This document shows positions 23,724 through 32,772 of a stretch of 36,354 bases of DNA, piece after piece; the stretch's first letter is position 1; every line of letters starts with the position of its first letter. The stretch is taken from assembly GCA_937871985.1 (NCBI GenBank), contig CALMPB010000469.1, positions 1 through 36,354 on the forward strand. Direction: 5' to 3'. The stretch comes from an uncultured Burkholderiaceae bacterium. GTDB lineage: Bacteria; Pseudomonadota; Gammaproteobacteria; Burkholderiales; Burkholderiaceae. A program made the translations under genes and the position numbers. The notes under the pieces are model-generated. The model was not told the origin of the DNA. It ran no database searches and saw only the letters and a program-made list of their open reading frames with translations.

Positions 23724-25175
23724 ATGACCACCATTTCAATGCTCATCAACGGCCAAAAAAAGCAGGCCGGCAACGGCGCCACGTTCGAACGGAAAAACCC
23801 GCTTGACGGCAGCGTCGCCACCGTCGCTCCGGCCGCGACCATCGAAGACGCCATTGCCGCGGTGGAAGCCGCCGGCAAGGCCTTTCCCGCCTGGTCGGCC
23901 ATAGGCCCCAACGAGCGCCGGGCGCTGCTTTCCAAAGCCGCCAGCGCCCTGGAAGCCAAGACCGACGCGTTCATCGCCGCCATGGCCGGCGAAACCGGCT
24001 CGTCCGCCATGTGGGCGGGCTTCAACGCCCATCTGGCCGCCGGCATGCTGCACGAGGCCGCCGCGCTGACCACCCAGATCAGCGGCGAGGTCATCCCCTC
24101 GGACGTTCCCGGCAACCTGGCGATGGGGCTGCGCCAGCCGGCGGGCGTCGTGCTGGGCATGGCCCCCTGGAACGCCCCCGTCATTCTTGGCGTGCGGGCC
24201 ATCGCCACGCCTCTGGCCTGCGGCAATACCGTCGTGCTGAAAGGCTCTGAAATCTGCCCCGCCACACACGGCCTCATCATCGAAGCCATACAAGAAGCCG
24301 GCCTGCCCGACGGCGTCGTCAACTTCATCACCAACGCCCCGGCCGACGCGGGCCCGCTGGTCGAAGCCATGGTCGCCCATCCCGCCGTGCGCCGCGTGAA
24401 CTTCACCGGCTCCACCCGCGTGGGCAAGGTCATTGCCGCCGTCTGCGCCAAATACCTCAAGCCGGTGGTCCTGGAGCTGAGCGGCAAGGCGCCTCTGGTC
24501 ATCCTCGACGACGCCGACATCGGCCAGGCCGTCGACGCCGCCGCCTTCGGCGCCTTTGCCAACTCGGGGCAAATCTGCATGTCCACCGAACGCATCATCG
24601 TCGACGAAAAAATCGCCGATGCGTTCATCGGGCAGCTCACCAAAAAAGCCGTCGGCCTGCCCCTGGGCGATCCGCGCAAAGGCCCGGTGGTCCTGGGCTC
24701 GGTGGTCGATATGAGCACGGTGACCCGCTGCAACGAAATCATCGACGACGCCCTAGCCAAAGGCGCCAAGCTGCTGTGCGGCGGCAAGGCCGAAAACACG
24801 CTCATGCCGGCCACGCTCATCGACCACGTCACACCGGCCATGCGGATCTACAGCGAAGAAACCTTCGCGCCCGTCAAGGGCATCGTGCGGGCCAAGGGTG
24901 TGGAAGAAGCCATTGCCATCGCCAACGACAACCCCTATGGCCTGTCATCGGCGGTCTTCGACAAAGACGTGGGCCGGGCCTTGCAGGTGGCCAAGCGCAT
25001 CGAAGCGGGCATCTGCCACGTCAACGGCCCGACCGTCCACGACGAAGCGCAAATGCCGTTCGGCGGCGTCAAGGACAGCGGCATCGGGCGCTTCGGCGGC
25101 AAGGCCGGCATCGAAGCCTTCACCGACCTGCGCTGGGTATCCGTGCAAACCACGCCACGCCAATACCCGTTCTAA
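23724..25175 (+). CDS. Aromatic aldehyde dehydrogenase (salicylaldehyde/vanillin dehydrogenase type)
   Basis: A 483-residue NAD(P)-dependent aldehyde dehydrogenase. The transition-state Asn150 (PWNAP), cofactor Lys173 (VVLKGSE), general base Glu251 (LELSGKAP) and nucleophile Cys285 (GQICMSTER) are all present. The C-terminal FGGVKDSGIGRFGGKAGIEAFTDLRWV and the start style resemble the NahF/Vdh group acting on benzaldehydes. LELSGK in place of the commoner LELGGK is a small deviation. CAGGAG precedes the ATG. It is followed after 84 bases by an MFS permease on the same strand, so uptake plus oxidation of an aromatic aldehyde or its precursor is likely. It is a same-length paralogue of the gene at 31267. 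Confidence 0.93.
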   Translation: MTTISMLINGQKKQAGNGATFERKNPLDGSVATVAPAATIEDAIAAVEAAGKAFPAWSAIGPNERRALLSKAASALEAKTDAFIAAMAGETGSSAMWAGFNAHLAAGMLHEAAALTTQISGEVIPSDVPGNLAMGLRQPAGVVLGMAPWNAPVILGVRAIATPLACGNTVVLKGSEICPATHGLIIEAIQEAGLPDGVVNFITNAPADAGPLVEAMVAHPAVRRVNFTGSTRVGKVIAAVCAKYLKPVVLELSGKAPLVILDDADIGQAVDAAAFGAFANSGQICMSTERIIVDEKIADAFIGQLTKKAVGLPLGDPRKGPVVLGSVVDMSTVTRCNEIIDDALAKGAKLLCGGKAENTLMPATLIDHVTPAMRIYSEETFAPVKGIVRAKGVEEAIAIANDNPYGLSSAVFDKDVGRALQVAKRIEAGICHVNGPTVHDEAQMPFGGVKDSGIGRFGGKAGIEAFTDLRWVSVQTTPRQYPF

Positions 25176-25259
25176 ACCCATGCCAACACAGGCCTCCCGC
25201 GCCGTCGCGGAAGGCCTGCGCCGAATTCGACCAGCCACGCCGCACCATCAAGCCTCACC

Positions 25260-26522
25260 ATGACAACCGCTGCACCCGCTCCGCTTCCCGATTCACCCTA
25301 TGCCGTCTTCCGGCTTGTCGTCACGCTGATCCTCATCACACTGGGCAGCAGCGCCATGTACGTCATTGCCGTGGTGCTGCCCTCGGTGCAGGCCGACTTC
25401 GGCGTGGATCGGGCCGCCGCCTCCTTGCCCTACACCTTGCTGATGATAGGCTTCGGCCTGGGCGGCATGGTCATGGGCTGGCTGGCCGACCGCTACGGCG
25501 TCATGGTTCCGCTGCTTATCGGCGCCGTCGGCGTGGGCCTGGGCTATGCCCTGGCCGCCACGGCCGGCAACATCTGGGTCTTCGCCCTGGTGCACGGCGC
25601 GCTCATGGGTTTTGCGGGCTGCTCGGCATCGTTCGCGCCCCTTATCGCCGACACCTCGCTGTGGTTCGCGCGCCGGCGCGGCATCGCGGTGGCCGTATGC
25701 GCCAGCGGCAACTACTTGAGCGGCGCCATCTGGCCTCCCATCGTCCAGCACTTCATCTACGATCTCGGGTGGCGCCAGACCTATATCTACATGGGCCTGT
25801 TCAGCTTCGTTACCATGGCGGGCCTGGCCCTGCTGATGCATCGCCGGCCGCCTTCCGTTTCGGTGGCTCTCGCCACGCCCCGCGCCGGCCACGGGGCTCA
25901 TGCCGCGCCCTCCCAGCGCCCGTTCGGGCTAAGCCCGGGCACGGCGCAATTCCTGTTGTGCGTAGCCGGCGTGGGCTGCTGCGTGGCCATGGCCATGCCG
26001 CAAGTCCATATCGTTGCGTACTGTTCCGACCTGGGCTATGGCGCGGCGCGCGGCGCCGAAATGCTGTCGCTCATGCTGGTCTGCGGCATCGTCAGCCGCC
26101 TTGTCTCGGGGGCCATCTGCGACCGCATCGGCGGCCTGCGCACCCTGCTGCTGGGCTCGGCCCTGCAAACCGTGGCCCTGCTGTTGTTCCTGCCGTTCGA
26201 CGGCCTGGTTTCGCTGTACGTCATTGCGGCGCTGTTCGGGCTGTTCCAGGGCGGCATCGTCCCCGCCTACGCCATTATCGTGCGCGAGCATTTCCGGCCC
26301 GAAGAAGCCGGCACCCGCACCGGCACCGTCATTTCGGCCACCTTGCTGGGCATGGCCCTGGGCGGATGGATGTCGGGCAAGGTCTTCGACCTGACGGGGT
26401 CGTATCAGGCCGCCTTTCTGAACGGCATAGGCTGGAACCTGCTCAACCTGATCATCGTCGGAACGCTGCTATGGCGAACCCTGCGGCCGGGGCCGAGCGG
26501 CCCGCTGGCCGCCACGGCGTAG
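25260..26522 (+). CDS. MFS permease (OFA/monocarboxylate-like)
   Basis: A 420-residue, 12-helix permease. The first loop GWLADRYGVMVPLLIG and second-half ICDRIGGLRTLLLGS are the paired MFS loop motifs. The helix 4-5 region SFAPLIADTSLWFARRRGIAVAVCASGNYLSGAIWPPI is typical of the oxalate/formate antiporter and monocarboxylate porter family (W-F-x-R-R-G-x-A). The central loop (about residues 205-225) is long and Ala/His rich. It sits 84 bases after the aldehyde dehydrogenase gene and is probably in its operon, importing a carboxylic acid or related compound. It converges on ilvD with only 17 bases between stops. Confidence 0.9.
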   Translation: MTTAAPAPLPDSPYAVFRLVVTLILITLGSSAMYVIAVVLPSVQADFGVDRAAASLPYTLLMIGFGLGGMVMGWLADRYGVMVPLLIGAVGVGLGYALAATAGNIWVFALVHGALMGFAGCSASFAPLIADTSLWFARRRGIAVAVCASGNYLSGAIWPPIVQHFIYDLGWRQTYIYMGLFSFVTMAGLALLMHRRPPSVSVALATPRAGHGAHAAPSQRPFGLSPGTAQFLLCVAGVGCCVAMAMPQVHIVAYCSDLGYGAARGAEMLSLMLVCGIVSRLVSGAICDRIGGLRTLLLGSALQTVALLLFLPFDGLVSLYVIAALFGLFQGGIVPAYAIIVREHFRPEEAGTRTGTVISATLLGMALGGWMSGKVFDLTGSYQAAFLNGIGWNLLNLIIVGTLLWRTLRPGPSGPLAATA

Positions 26523-26539
26523 CCACAAAAGCCATACAT

Positions 26540-28225
26540 CTAGAAATTGTCCAGCACCGCGCCTGTACTGGCCGTTGAGCAGTTATGCGCGAACTTGGCC
26601 TGCACGCCCCGCGTATAGCGCGGCGCCGGCGCCTTCCAGGCCGCCCTGCGCCTGGCGATTTCCGCGTCGGGCACATTGAGCTGGAGCAGGTGCTGGTGCG
26701 CATCGATGGTAATGGAGTCGCCTTCGTGCACCAGGGCAATGCAGCCGCCCACGGCGGCCTCGGGCGCCACGTGCCCCACCACCATGCCCCAGGTTCCCCC
26801 CGAGAAGCGGCCATCGGTGATGAGGCCGACCGAATCGCCCAGGCCGTTGCCGATAAGCGCGCTGGTGGGCGCGAGCATTTCAGGCATGCCCGGCCCGCCC
26901 TTGGGGCCCAGGTAGCGCAGCACCATGACGTCGCCCGGCTTGATGCGGCCTTCGAGAATGGCGGCCAGCGCGCTTTGCTCGTCGTCGAAGACCCTGGCTG
27001 GCCCGGTCATGACGGGATTCTTGAGCCCGGTGATCTTGGCCACACAGCCCTCGGTGGAAAGATTGCCCTTCAGGATGGCCAGATGGCCTTGAGGATAGAG
27101 CGGCTTGTCGAGCGGGCGGATGACGGTCTGGTCGGCCGATGGCGCATCGGGAACGCCGGCCAGCAATTCGGCCATGGTCTTGCCGGTGATGGTCATGCAT
27201 TCGCCATGGATGAGCCCCGCATTGAGCAGCATCTTCATGACTTGAGGCACGCCGCCCGCTTTGTGGAAATCGACCGCCAGGTAGTGGCCGCTGGGCTTGA
27301 GGTCGCAGATGACCGGCACGCGCAGGCGCACGCGCTCGAAATCGTCGATGGTCCACTCCACCCCGGCGGCATGCGCAATGGCCAGGATGTGCAGCACCGC
27401 ATTGGTCGAACCGCCGATGGCCATGACCACGGCCACGGCGTTTTCAATGGATTTGCGGGTAACGATGTCGCGCGGCTTGAGGTCGAGCTCGATGGCCTTG
27501 AGCAGCACCCGCGCCGATTCGGCCGCCGATTCCACTTTTTCGTCGTACACATTGGCCATGGTGGACGAGTACGGCAGGCTCATGCCCAGCGCCTCGAACG
27601 CCGAGCTCATGGTGTTGGCGGTATACATGCCGCCGCAGGAACCCGGCCCCGGAATGGCGTGCAGCTCGATCTGCTTGAGGCCCGCGTCGCTGAGGCGGCC
27701 CGCGGCGTTTTCGCCCACGGCCTCGAACACGCTGACGATGTTCAGATCCTGGCCGTTGAGCCGGCCCGGCAATATGGTGCCGCCATACACGTAAATGGAA
27801 GGCACGTTGGCGCGCAGCATGCCCATCATGCCGCCCGGCATGTTCTTGTCGCAGCCGCCGATGACCAGCACGCCGTCCATCCACTGCCCCTGGACGCAGG
27901 TTTCCACGCAGTCGGCGATGACCTCGCGCGACACCAGGGAATACTTCATGCCTTCGGTGCCCATGGCCATGCCATCGGAAATGGTGGGCGTGCCGAACAT
28001 CTGGGCATTGCCGCCGTGTTGCTCGATGGCCTGAACCGCGGCATCGGCCAGGCGCTGCAGGCCGCTGTTACAGGGAGTGATGGTGCTGTGGCCATTGGCC
28101 ACGCCCACCATGGGCTTGATGAAATCTTCTTCCTTGTAGCCCAGCGCATAGTACATGGAACGGTTGGGCGCCCGCGCCGCGCCCTGGGTGATATTGGCGG
28201 ATCGCAAACGCTTCTTCGTGGTCAT
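26540..28225 (-). CDS. ilvD: Dihydroxy-acid dehydratase, [2Fe-2S]-type subfamily
   Basis: A 561-residue IlvD/Edd-family dehydratase. It converts 2,3-dihydroxy-isovalerate and 2,3-dihydroxy-3-methylvalerate to 2-oxo acids for valine, leucine and isoleucine. Three cluster cysteines are present: Cys52 (TPCNSG), Cys125 (GGCDKNMPG) and Cys197 ([12 protein letters not shown]). The Cys52 position and the 560-residue length fit the short subfamily common in plants, fungi and actinobacteria, characterised members of which carry an oxygen-tolerant [2Fe-2S] cluster. ATG 28225 follows GGGAG by 7 bases. A sugar-acid dehydratase function is the main alternative. It is the second of two ilvD-type genes on this strand. 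Confidence 0.93.
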   Translation of the reverse strand: MTTKKRLRSANITQGAARAPNRSMYYALGYKEEDFIKPMVGVANGHSTITPCNSGLQRLADAAVQAIEQHGGNAQMFGTPTISDGMAMGTEGMKYSLVSREVIADCVETCVQGQWMDGVLVIGGCDKNMPGGMMGMLRANVPSIYVYGGTILPGRLNGQDLNIVSVFEAVGENAAGRLSDAGLKQIELHAIPGPGSCGGMYTANTMSSAFEALGMSLPYSSTMANVYDEKVESAAESARVLLKAIELDLKPRDIVTRKSIENAVAVVMAIGGSTNAVLHILAIAHAAGVEWTIDDFERVRLRVPVICDLKPSGHYLAVDFHKAGGVPQVMKMLLNAGLIHGECMTITGKTMAELLAGVPDAPSADQTVIRPLDKPLYPQGHLAILKGNLSTEGCVAKITGLKNPVMTGPARVFDDEQSALAAILEGRIKPGDVMVLRYLGPKGGPGMPEMLAPTSALIGNGLGDSVGLITDGRFSGGTWGMVVGHVAPEAAVGGCIALVHEGDSITIDAHQHLLQLNVPDAEIARRRAAWKAPAPRYTRGVQAKFAHNCSTASTGAVLDNF

Positions 28226-28324
28226 GCTGGGCTCCCGGAAAAAAGCCCAGTGTCGCACCGCGCCCCGCTTTTTTCAACCGGATTGCGAATAAGGGAATCC
28301 CGGTACACGCCACGCACAGCCCGA

Positions 28325-28365
28325 CGAATCAAAAACGGAGCCGCTGGGGCTCCGTTTTTGATTCG
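28325..28365. terminator. Strong intrinsic terminator after the second ilvD gene
   Basis: Two perfect 18-base arms (left CGAATCAAAAACGGAGCC, right its complement) with a 5-base loop. On the reverse strand the GGAGCC/GGCTCC core is followed by TTTTT, so it terminates the ilvD gene ending at 28378. The symmetric A/T runs make it work in both directions. Confidence 0.85.
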
Positions 28366-28377
28366 CGGCCAGGCCGT

Positions 28378-30249
28378 TCACGACTTGCGTTTGCTTAATT
28401 GACCGACATCGCGCACCGCGCCCCGGTCGGCCGAGGTGGCAAGGGCGGCGTACGCCAGCAGGGCCTGCGACACGACCCGTTCGCGGTTGACCGGCTGCCA
28501 GGCCTTGTCGCCGCGCGCTTCCATGGCGGCGCGGCGCTGCGCCAGCTCGTCGTCGCTGATCGCCAGGTTGATGCTGCGGTTTGGAATGTCGATTTCAATG
28601 ACGTCGCCGTCGTTGACCAGGCCGATATTGCCGCCTTCCGCCGCTTCGGGCGAAGCGTGGCCAATGACCAGCCCGGACGAGCCGCCCGAGAAACGGCCGT
28701 CGGTCAGCAAGGCCGAGCTGGCGCCCAGCCCCTTGGACTTGAGGTAGGAAGTGGGGTACAGCATTTCCTGCATGCCCGGCCCGCCCTTGGGGCCTTCGTA
28801 GCGAATGATGACCACGTCGCCGGCCTTGACCTTGCCGGTCAGGATGCCGGCCACGGAGTCTTCCTGGCTTTCGTAAACGCGAGCCGTGCCGGTGAACGTG
28901 AGGATGCGCTCGTCCACCCCGGCCGTCTTGACGATGCAGCCGTTGGGCGCCAGGTTGCCGTACAGCACGGCCAGGCCGCCGTCCTGCGAATAGGCATGCG
29001 CTTTGTCGCGGATGCACCCCGCTTCGCGGTCCATATCCAGCGTGGCATATTGCCGATCCTGGCTGAAAGCCACCTGGGTGGGAATGCCGCCCGGCGAAGC
29101 CATGTAGAAATCGTGGATTTCGTCGGTGGACTGCTCGCTTTTCACATCCCAGGTCGAAATCGCCCTGCCCAGCGTGCCGCTGTGAACGTTGCCGACATCC
29201 AGGTTGAGCAGATCGGCGCGAGCCAGTTCGCCCAGGATGGCCAGGATGCCGCCCGCGCGATGCACGTCTTCGATATGGTATTTTTCGGTGGCCGGCGCCA
29301 CCTTGCACAAGCACGGGACCCGGCGCGAAATGCGGTCGATGTCCGACATGGTGAAGTCGACGCCCGCCTCCTGGGCCGCCGCCAGCAGGTGCAGCACGGT
29401 ATTGGTGGAACCGCCCATCGACACATCGAGCGTCATGGCGTTTTCAAAGGCCTGGAACGTGGCGATGCTGCGCGGCAGAACCGAGTCGTCGTCGTGTTCG
29501 TAATAGCGCCTGCACAAATCCACCACCAGCCGGCCGGCCTCTTCGAACAGGCCCTTGCGGCGCGCGTGCGTGGCCACCACCGTGCCATTGCCGGGCAGCG
29601 ACAAGCCCAGGGCCTCGGTAAGGCAGTTCATGGAGTTGGCCGTGAACATGCCCGAGCACGATCCGCAAGTCGGACAGGCGCTGCGTTCGATCTGAGCGAC
29701 TTCGACATCGCTGACGGCGCTGTCCGCCGCCTTGACCATGGCATCGACCAGGTCCAGCTTCTTAACCACCTTCTTGCTGGACGGATCGATGATCTTGCCG
29801 GCCTCCATCGGGCCGCCCGACACGAACACCACTGGAATATTGAGCCGCAGGGCAGCCATGAGCATGCCCGGGGTGATCTTGTCGCAGTTGGAAATGCAGA
29901 CCATGGCGTCGGCGCAATGCGCATTGACCATGTATTCGACCGAGTCGGCGATGAGTTCGCGCGAGGGCAGCGAATACAGCATGCCGCCATGGCCCATGGC
30001 AATGCCGTCGTCCACGGCGATGGTGTTGAATTCTTTGGCGACGCCGCCCGCCTGCTCGATCTGGCGCGCCACCAGTTGCCCCATGTCCTTCAAATGCACG
30101 TGCCCCGGCACGAACTGGGTGAACGAGTTGACGACGGCGATGATGGGTTTGTCGAAGTCGCCGTCTTTCATGCCGGTGGCGCGCCAAAGAGCACGCGCGC
30201 CTGCCATGTTGCGACCGTGAGTGGAAGTGCGGGAACGGTATTGCGGCAT
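28378..30249 (-). CDS. ilvD: Dihydroxy-acid dehydratase, E. coli IlvD type
   Basis: A 623-residue dehydratase matching E. coli IlvD (616). Cluster cysteines fall at Cys122 (SNCDKITPG) and Cys195 (CPTCGSCSG), the E. coli numbering, while the 49-52 region ([13 protein letters not shown]) has no Cys. The C-terminal [20 protein letters not shown] and [24 protein letters not shown] are family blocks. Enzymes of this long subfamily are the biosynthetic IlvD with an oxygen-sensitive Fe-S cluster. The start at ATG 30249 agrees with the E. coli N-terminus ([22 protein letters not shown]); the ribosome site is weak. A terminator follows. It is probably the housekeeping branched-chain enzyme. Confidence 0.96.
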   Translation of the reverse strand: MPQYRSRTSTHGRNMAGARALWRATGMKDGDFDKPIIAVVNSFTQFVPGHVHLKDMGQLVARQIEQAGGVAKEFNTIAVDDGIAMGHGGMLYSLPSRELIADSVEYMVNAHCADAMVCISNCDKITPGMLMAALRLNIPVVFVSGGPMEAGKIIDPSSKKVVKKLDLVDAMVKAADSAVSDVEVAQIERSACPTCGSCSGMFTANSMNCLTEALGLSLPGNGTVVATHARRKGLFEEAGRLVVDLCRRYYEHDDDSVLPRSIATFQAFENAMTLDVSMGGSTNTVLHLLAAAQEAGVDFTMSDIDRISRRVPCLCKVAPATEKYHIEDVHRAGGILAILGELARADLLNLDVGNVHSGTLGRAISTWDVKSEQSTDEIHDFYMASPGGIPTQVAFSQDRQYATLDMDREAGCIRDKAHAYSQDGGLAVLYGNLAPNGCIVKTAGVDERILTFTGTARVYESQEDSVAGILTGKVKAGDVVIIRYEGPKGGPGMQEMLYPTSYLKSKGLGASSALLTDGRFSGGSSGLVIGHASPEAAEGGNIGLVNDGDVIEIDIPNRSINLAISDDELAQRRAAMEARGDKAWQPVNRERVVSQALLAYAALATSADRGAVRDVGQLSKRKS

Positions 30250-30368
30250 CTATTTCTCGAGCAAAGGACAATGAGGTAACCCCGAATCATAACAAGGATC
30301 ACCGTTTTCCCCCGAATATATCCACACGCGACCAGGATGAATACGGGCGAAGCCGCCTGTTTAAAAAG

Positions 30369-30391
30369 CAAAAAACCCCGAAAAAACAGGG
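30369..30391 (-). terminator. Second hairpin with T6 run downstream of psiF
   Basis: On the reverse strand CCCTG-TTTTTT-CGGGG (5 pairs, one of them G-U) is followed by TTTTTT. It could be a back-up intrinsic terminator for psiF or stop readthrough toward ilvD. The stem is short. Confidence 0.45.
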
Positions 30392-30525
30392 TCTTGGAAA
30401 TGGAACGCGCAATGACTGATACGCAAAGGGAGGGCTGCCGCCGCCTCACGCGCCTGGCTTCCCCGATGGCGGTCGGACGCACGTTGCGGCACTTGCGGGA
30501 AACCGCAGTTCCCCACAGCGCAAAC

Positions 30526-30548
30526 GGCCCGGCCCGTCGGGCCAGGCC
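30526..30548 (-). terminator. GC-rich hairpin just after psiF
   Basis: GGCCCGGCCCG and CGGGCCAGGCC form an 11-bp stem (one G-U pair on the reverse strand) with a single-base loop. It starts about 30 bases after the psiF stop and is followed by only GTTTG, so it is a weak intrinsic terminator or a 3' stability element. Confidence 0.45.
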
Positions 30549-30579
30549 GCGAAAGCCGCGGCTTGCCGCCGCGTATTAT

Positions 30580-30915
30580 TTATTTTGCCTTGAGGCAGCT
30601 GCTCATGAATGTCTTGCGTTCATCGCCGGTTTTGCCCTTGGCTTTGGCGTTGCAGTCTTTCATGCGCTGCTGGGACGAACTAAGCTGCTTTGTGCCGGCA
30701 GCGCTCTCGCCCTTCAGGCAGGAGCTCATGAACGCCTTGCGTTCGTCGCCCGTTTTACCTTTTGCCTCGGCATTGCAGGTTGTCATGCGCTGTTGCTGGG
30801 CCGTCTTGCCGTTGGCGGGAGCCGCCGTGGTGGAGGCCGCCTGGGCCATGACGGGAACGGTCAGCACACCACCCAATACAGCGGCGAAGGCCGCGGCGCG
30901 AATCGAGAAACGCAT
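30580..30915 (-). CDS. psiF: PsiF-repeat periplasmic protein
   Basis: A 111-residue exported protein. A signal peptide covers residues 1-27 (MRFSIRAAAFAAVLGGVLTV, then PVMAQA before AST). The mature part has two near-identical PsiF repeats: CNAEAKGKTGDERKAFMSSC (47-66) and CNAKAKGKTGDERKTFMSSC (88-107), each with two cysteines that may form a disulphide. E. coli PsiF is phosphate-starvation inducible; its function is unknown. The ATG at 30915 has an excellent ribosome site, AGGAGGT, 5 bases upstream. It stands alone and divergent from the aldehyde dehydrogenase gene. No clear Pho box was found. Confidence 0.93.
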   Translation of the reverse strand: MRFSIRAAAFAAVLGGVLTVPVMAQAASTTAAPANGKTAQQQRMTTCNAEAKGKTGDERKAFMSSCLKGESAAGTKQLSSSQQRMKDCNAKAKGKTGDERKTFMSSCLKAK

Positions 30916-31106
30916 AAAACACCTCCTGTTCATAGGAAAACGGGTGTGAGTATATTGACGCGAAGCTTTCACGCGCACAAGCCTTAGTGCGTTTCAACAC
31001 TGCCTTTTTTGCAACAATTTTTAGAACAAAGCGCCCGCACATGCACGAGGCAAGCCCGGAACAACGTCAATGCGCCGCGCAAGATCGCATCGGAGCCCAG
31101 CGCCGA

Positions 31107-31125
31107 CTGTTCCACATTGGAACAG
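31107..31125. promoter_or_regulatory. 19-bp dyad, candidate activator site for the aldehyde dehydrogenase gene
   Basis: CTGTTCCA-CAT-TGGAACAG is a perfect dyad with 8-base arms. It is centred at 31116, about 70 bases before the predicted transcription start, a class I activator position. The AcoR-like regulator with a Fis-type helix-turn-helix at 32750 is the obvious candidate to bind it. Confidence 0.55.
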
Positions 31126-31152
31126 AAAGGCCTCCGGGTAAACCCGAAATTT

Positions 31153-31179
31153 TTGACCACCCTCCCCGCTTTCTAGAAT
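31153..31179 (+). promoter_or_regulatory. Candidate promoter for the aldehyde dehydrogenase gene
   Basis: TTGACC (31153-31158) and TAGAAT (31174-31179) each match the sigma-70 consensus at five of six positions, but the spacer is only 15 bases. A short spacer is in keeping with a promoter that needs an activator. It lies 88 bases before the ATG. Confidence 0.42.
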
Positions 31180-31266
31180 TTGCCTGGCGGCATAACGCCT
31201 TCGCCTCTCCCTGCATCTCAACAAGACAGCCATCACATCACGTGGCACAGAATTCGGAGGATCATC

Positions 31267-32718
31267 ATGAAAACCACATTAATCATCGACAATCAGGAAG
31301 TCCTGTCCACGAGCGGCGCGACTTTCGAGCGACGCCATCCAGTAACCGACGAGACCGTGACCAGCAGCGCGGCGGGCAACGTCAAGGATGCCTTGAACGC
31401 GGTAGACTCCGCACAAACGGCATTCCAATCGTGGCGGCATTCAAGCCCCTCGGAGCGACGCCGCATACTCCTCATGGCCGCCGATATACTCGAGGGCAAA
31501 ACCGATGAGTTCATCAGCGCCATGGCCGCCGAAGTGGGTGCCTCCGCGCTTTGGGCCGGATTCAACGTACTGGCTGCCGCCAGCCTTTTTCGGGAAGCGG
31601 CAGCTCTGGCCACACAGATCCAGGGTGAAACAATACCCACGGACAAGCCAGGAGCCTTGTCGATGACGGTCAGGCAGCCCGTCGGGGTGATCCTCAGCAT
31701 CGTCCCGTGGAATGGCCCCGTGGTGCTCGCCGCCCGGGCCATTGCCTATCCGGTGGTATGCGGCAATAGCGTGGTGTTTCGCGCTTCGGAGGCGAGCCCG
31801 CGCACGCATCAGCTGGTTGCGCAGGCGTTGGTGGAGGCCGGGCTTCCTCCCGGCGTGTTGAACTTCGTCACGAATGCTCCCAAAGACGCGCCGGAAATCA
31901 TCGACGCCCTGATCGCGCACAAGGCCGTACGGCGCATCAACTTCACAGGCTCCACTCGGGTTGGCCGCATCATCGCCCAGAAAGCGGCGGGCCAGCTCAA
32001 ACGCTGCCTCCTGGAGCTTGGCGGCAAATCCCCATTGGTGATTCTGGACGACGCCAACATCGACGAGGCGGTGAAGGCGGCGGTTTTCGGCTCGTTTCTT
32101 TATCAAGGACAAATCTGCATGTCTACGGAACGCATTGTCGTCGATGAAAAAGTCGCCGATGAGTTCGTGGAAAAATTCGCCGCCCATGCCAAAAAGCTGG
32201 TATCGGGCGATCCACGCGTCAATCCTGACTGCGTCATCGGCCCGATGGTCGCAAGCAGCTCGGGAGCCCGCTTGAATGCAATGATCGACGACGCCGTGGC
32301 CAAGGGCGCGCGCATAGCCGCCGGCGGGAAGGCGGACGGCGCCGTTATGCCGGCCACCGTCATCGACCACGTCAAGCCGGGAATGAGTATTTACGATGAC
32401 GAAACTTTCGGGCCGATTACAACCGTGGTTCGGGTAAAAGGCGTGGATGAGGCCATCGCCACCGCCAACGATACCTCCTACGGTCTGTCCTCGGGGGTGT
32501 TCGGCCGGGACGTGACGCGGGCGCTGAACGTAGCCATGCAGATAGACGCCGGGTCCTGCCACATCAACGGCGCAACGGTGCAAAACGAGGCTCAGGCTCC
32601 ATTTGGAGGAACCAAAGACAGCGGATACGGCCGGTTCGACGGCCGCGCGGTGATCGACGAGTTCACGGAGCTCAAATGGATAACCCTGGAGCCTTCCGTG
32701 CAGCAGTATCCGGTCTGA
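31267..32718 (+). CDS. Aromatic aldehyde dehydrogenase (salicylaldehyde/vanillin dehydrogenase type), second copy
   Basis: A 483-residue paralogue of the enzyme at 23724, same length and closely aligned throughout. Catalytic residues: Asn149 (PWNGP), Glu250 (LELGGKSP) and Cys284 (GQICMSTER). The cofactor-phosphate Lys of the other copy is Arg172 here (VVFRASE), which may shift NAD/NADP preference. ATG 31267 follows CGGAGG by 6 bases; upstream in-frame residues do not fit the family. GC and codon use look slightly lower than in the first copy. It is convergent with an AcoR-like regulator and preceded by a dyad, so it is probably an inducible single-gene unit for an aromatic aldehyde. Confidence 0.93.
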   Translation: MKTTLIIDNQEVLSTSGATFERRHPVTDETVTSSAAGNVKDALNAVDSAQTAFQSWRHSSPSERRRILLMAADILEGKTDEFISAMAAEVGASALWAGFNVLAAASLFREAAALATQIQGETIPTDKPGALSMTVRQPVGVILSIVPWNGPVVLAARAIAYPVVCGNSVVFRASEASPRTHQLVAQALVEAGLPPGVLNFVTNAPKDAPEIIDALIAHKAVRRINFTGSTRVGRIIAQKAAGQLKRCLLELGGKSPLVILDDANIDEAVKAAVFGSFLYQGQICMSTERIVVDEKVADEFVEKFAAHAKKLVSGDPRVNPDCVIGPMVASSSGARLNAMIDDAVAKGARIAAGGKADGAVMPATVIDHVKPGMSIYDDETFGPITTVVRVKGVDEAIATANDTSYGLSSGVFGRDVTRALNVAMQIDAGSCHINGATVQNEAQAPFGGTKDSGYGRFDGRAVIDEFTELKWITLEPSVQQYPV

Positions 32719-32726
32719 CCCTTCCC

Positions 32727-32772
32727 GCCCCGCGGCCGGCCTGGCGGCGTCAGTCCGGCCGCGGGGCTTTTT
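32727..32772 (+). terminator. Intrinsic terminator of the aldehyde dehydrogenase gene
   Basis: GCCCCGCGGCCGG (32727-32739) and its exact complement (32755-32767) form a 13-bp stem with a 15-base loop, followed by TTTTT. It begins 9 bases after the stop and overlaps the last codons of the convergent regulator gene. Confidence 0.8.

Larger units (their letters stand above)
30250..30579. other. Intergenic region between ilvD and psiF; two terminator hairpins
   Basis: About 330 bases with no convincing gene. The left part, near ilvD, is AT-rich and carries its promoter. The right part holds the terminator structures of the psiF transcript described separately. The open stretches on the plus strand have no ribosome site and lie antisense to psiF. 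Confidence 0.5.
30916..31266. other. Intergenic region between divergent psiF and aldehyde dehydrogenase genes
   Basis: About 350 bases without a gene. It contains psiF promoter sequences on the left (AT-rich around 31000-31025), the dyad at 31107-31125 and the candidate promoter at 31153-31179 for the dehydrogenase. CGGGT-AA-ACCCG at 31135-31146 is a further small hairpin. Confidence 0.5.

Noticed and set aside
26585..30279. Very long open frames on the plus strand opposite both ilvD genes.
   Set aside because: They are compositional shadows of GC-rich genes: no ribosome sites, no family motifs, and the minus strand carries full IlvD proteins with catalytic cysteines.
31243..31266. TGGCAC-N5-TTCGG just upstream of the aldehyde dehydrogenase, resembling a sigma-54 -24/-12 element.
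   Set aside because: The -12 half (TTCG) does not match TTGC, the element would lie on top of the ribosome site, and the local regulator lacks the AAA+ domain needed for sigma-54.
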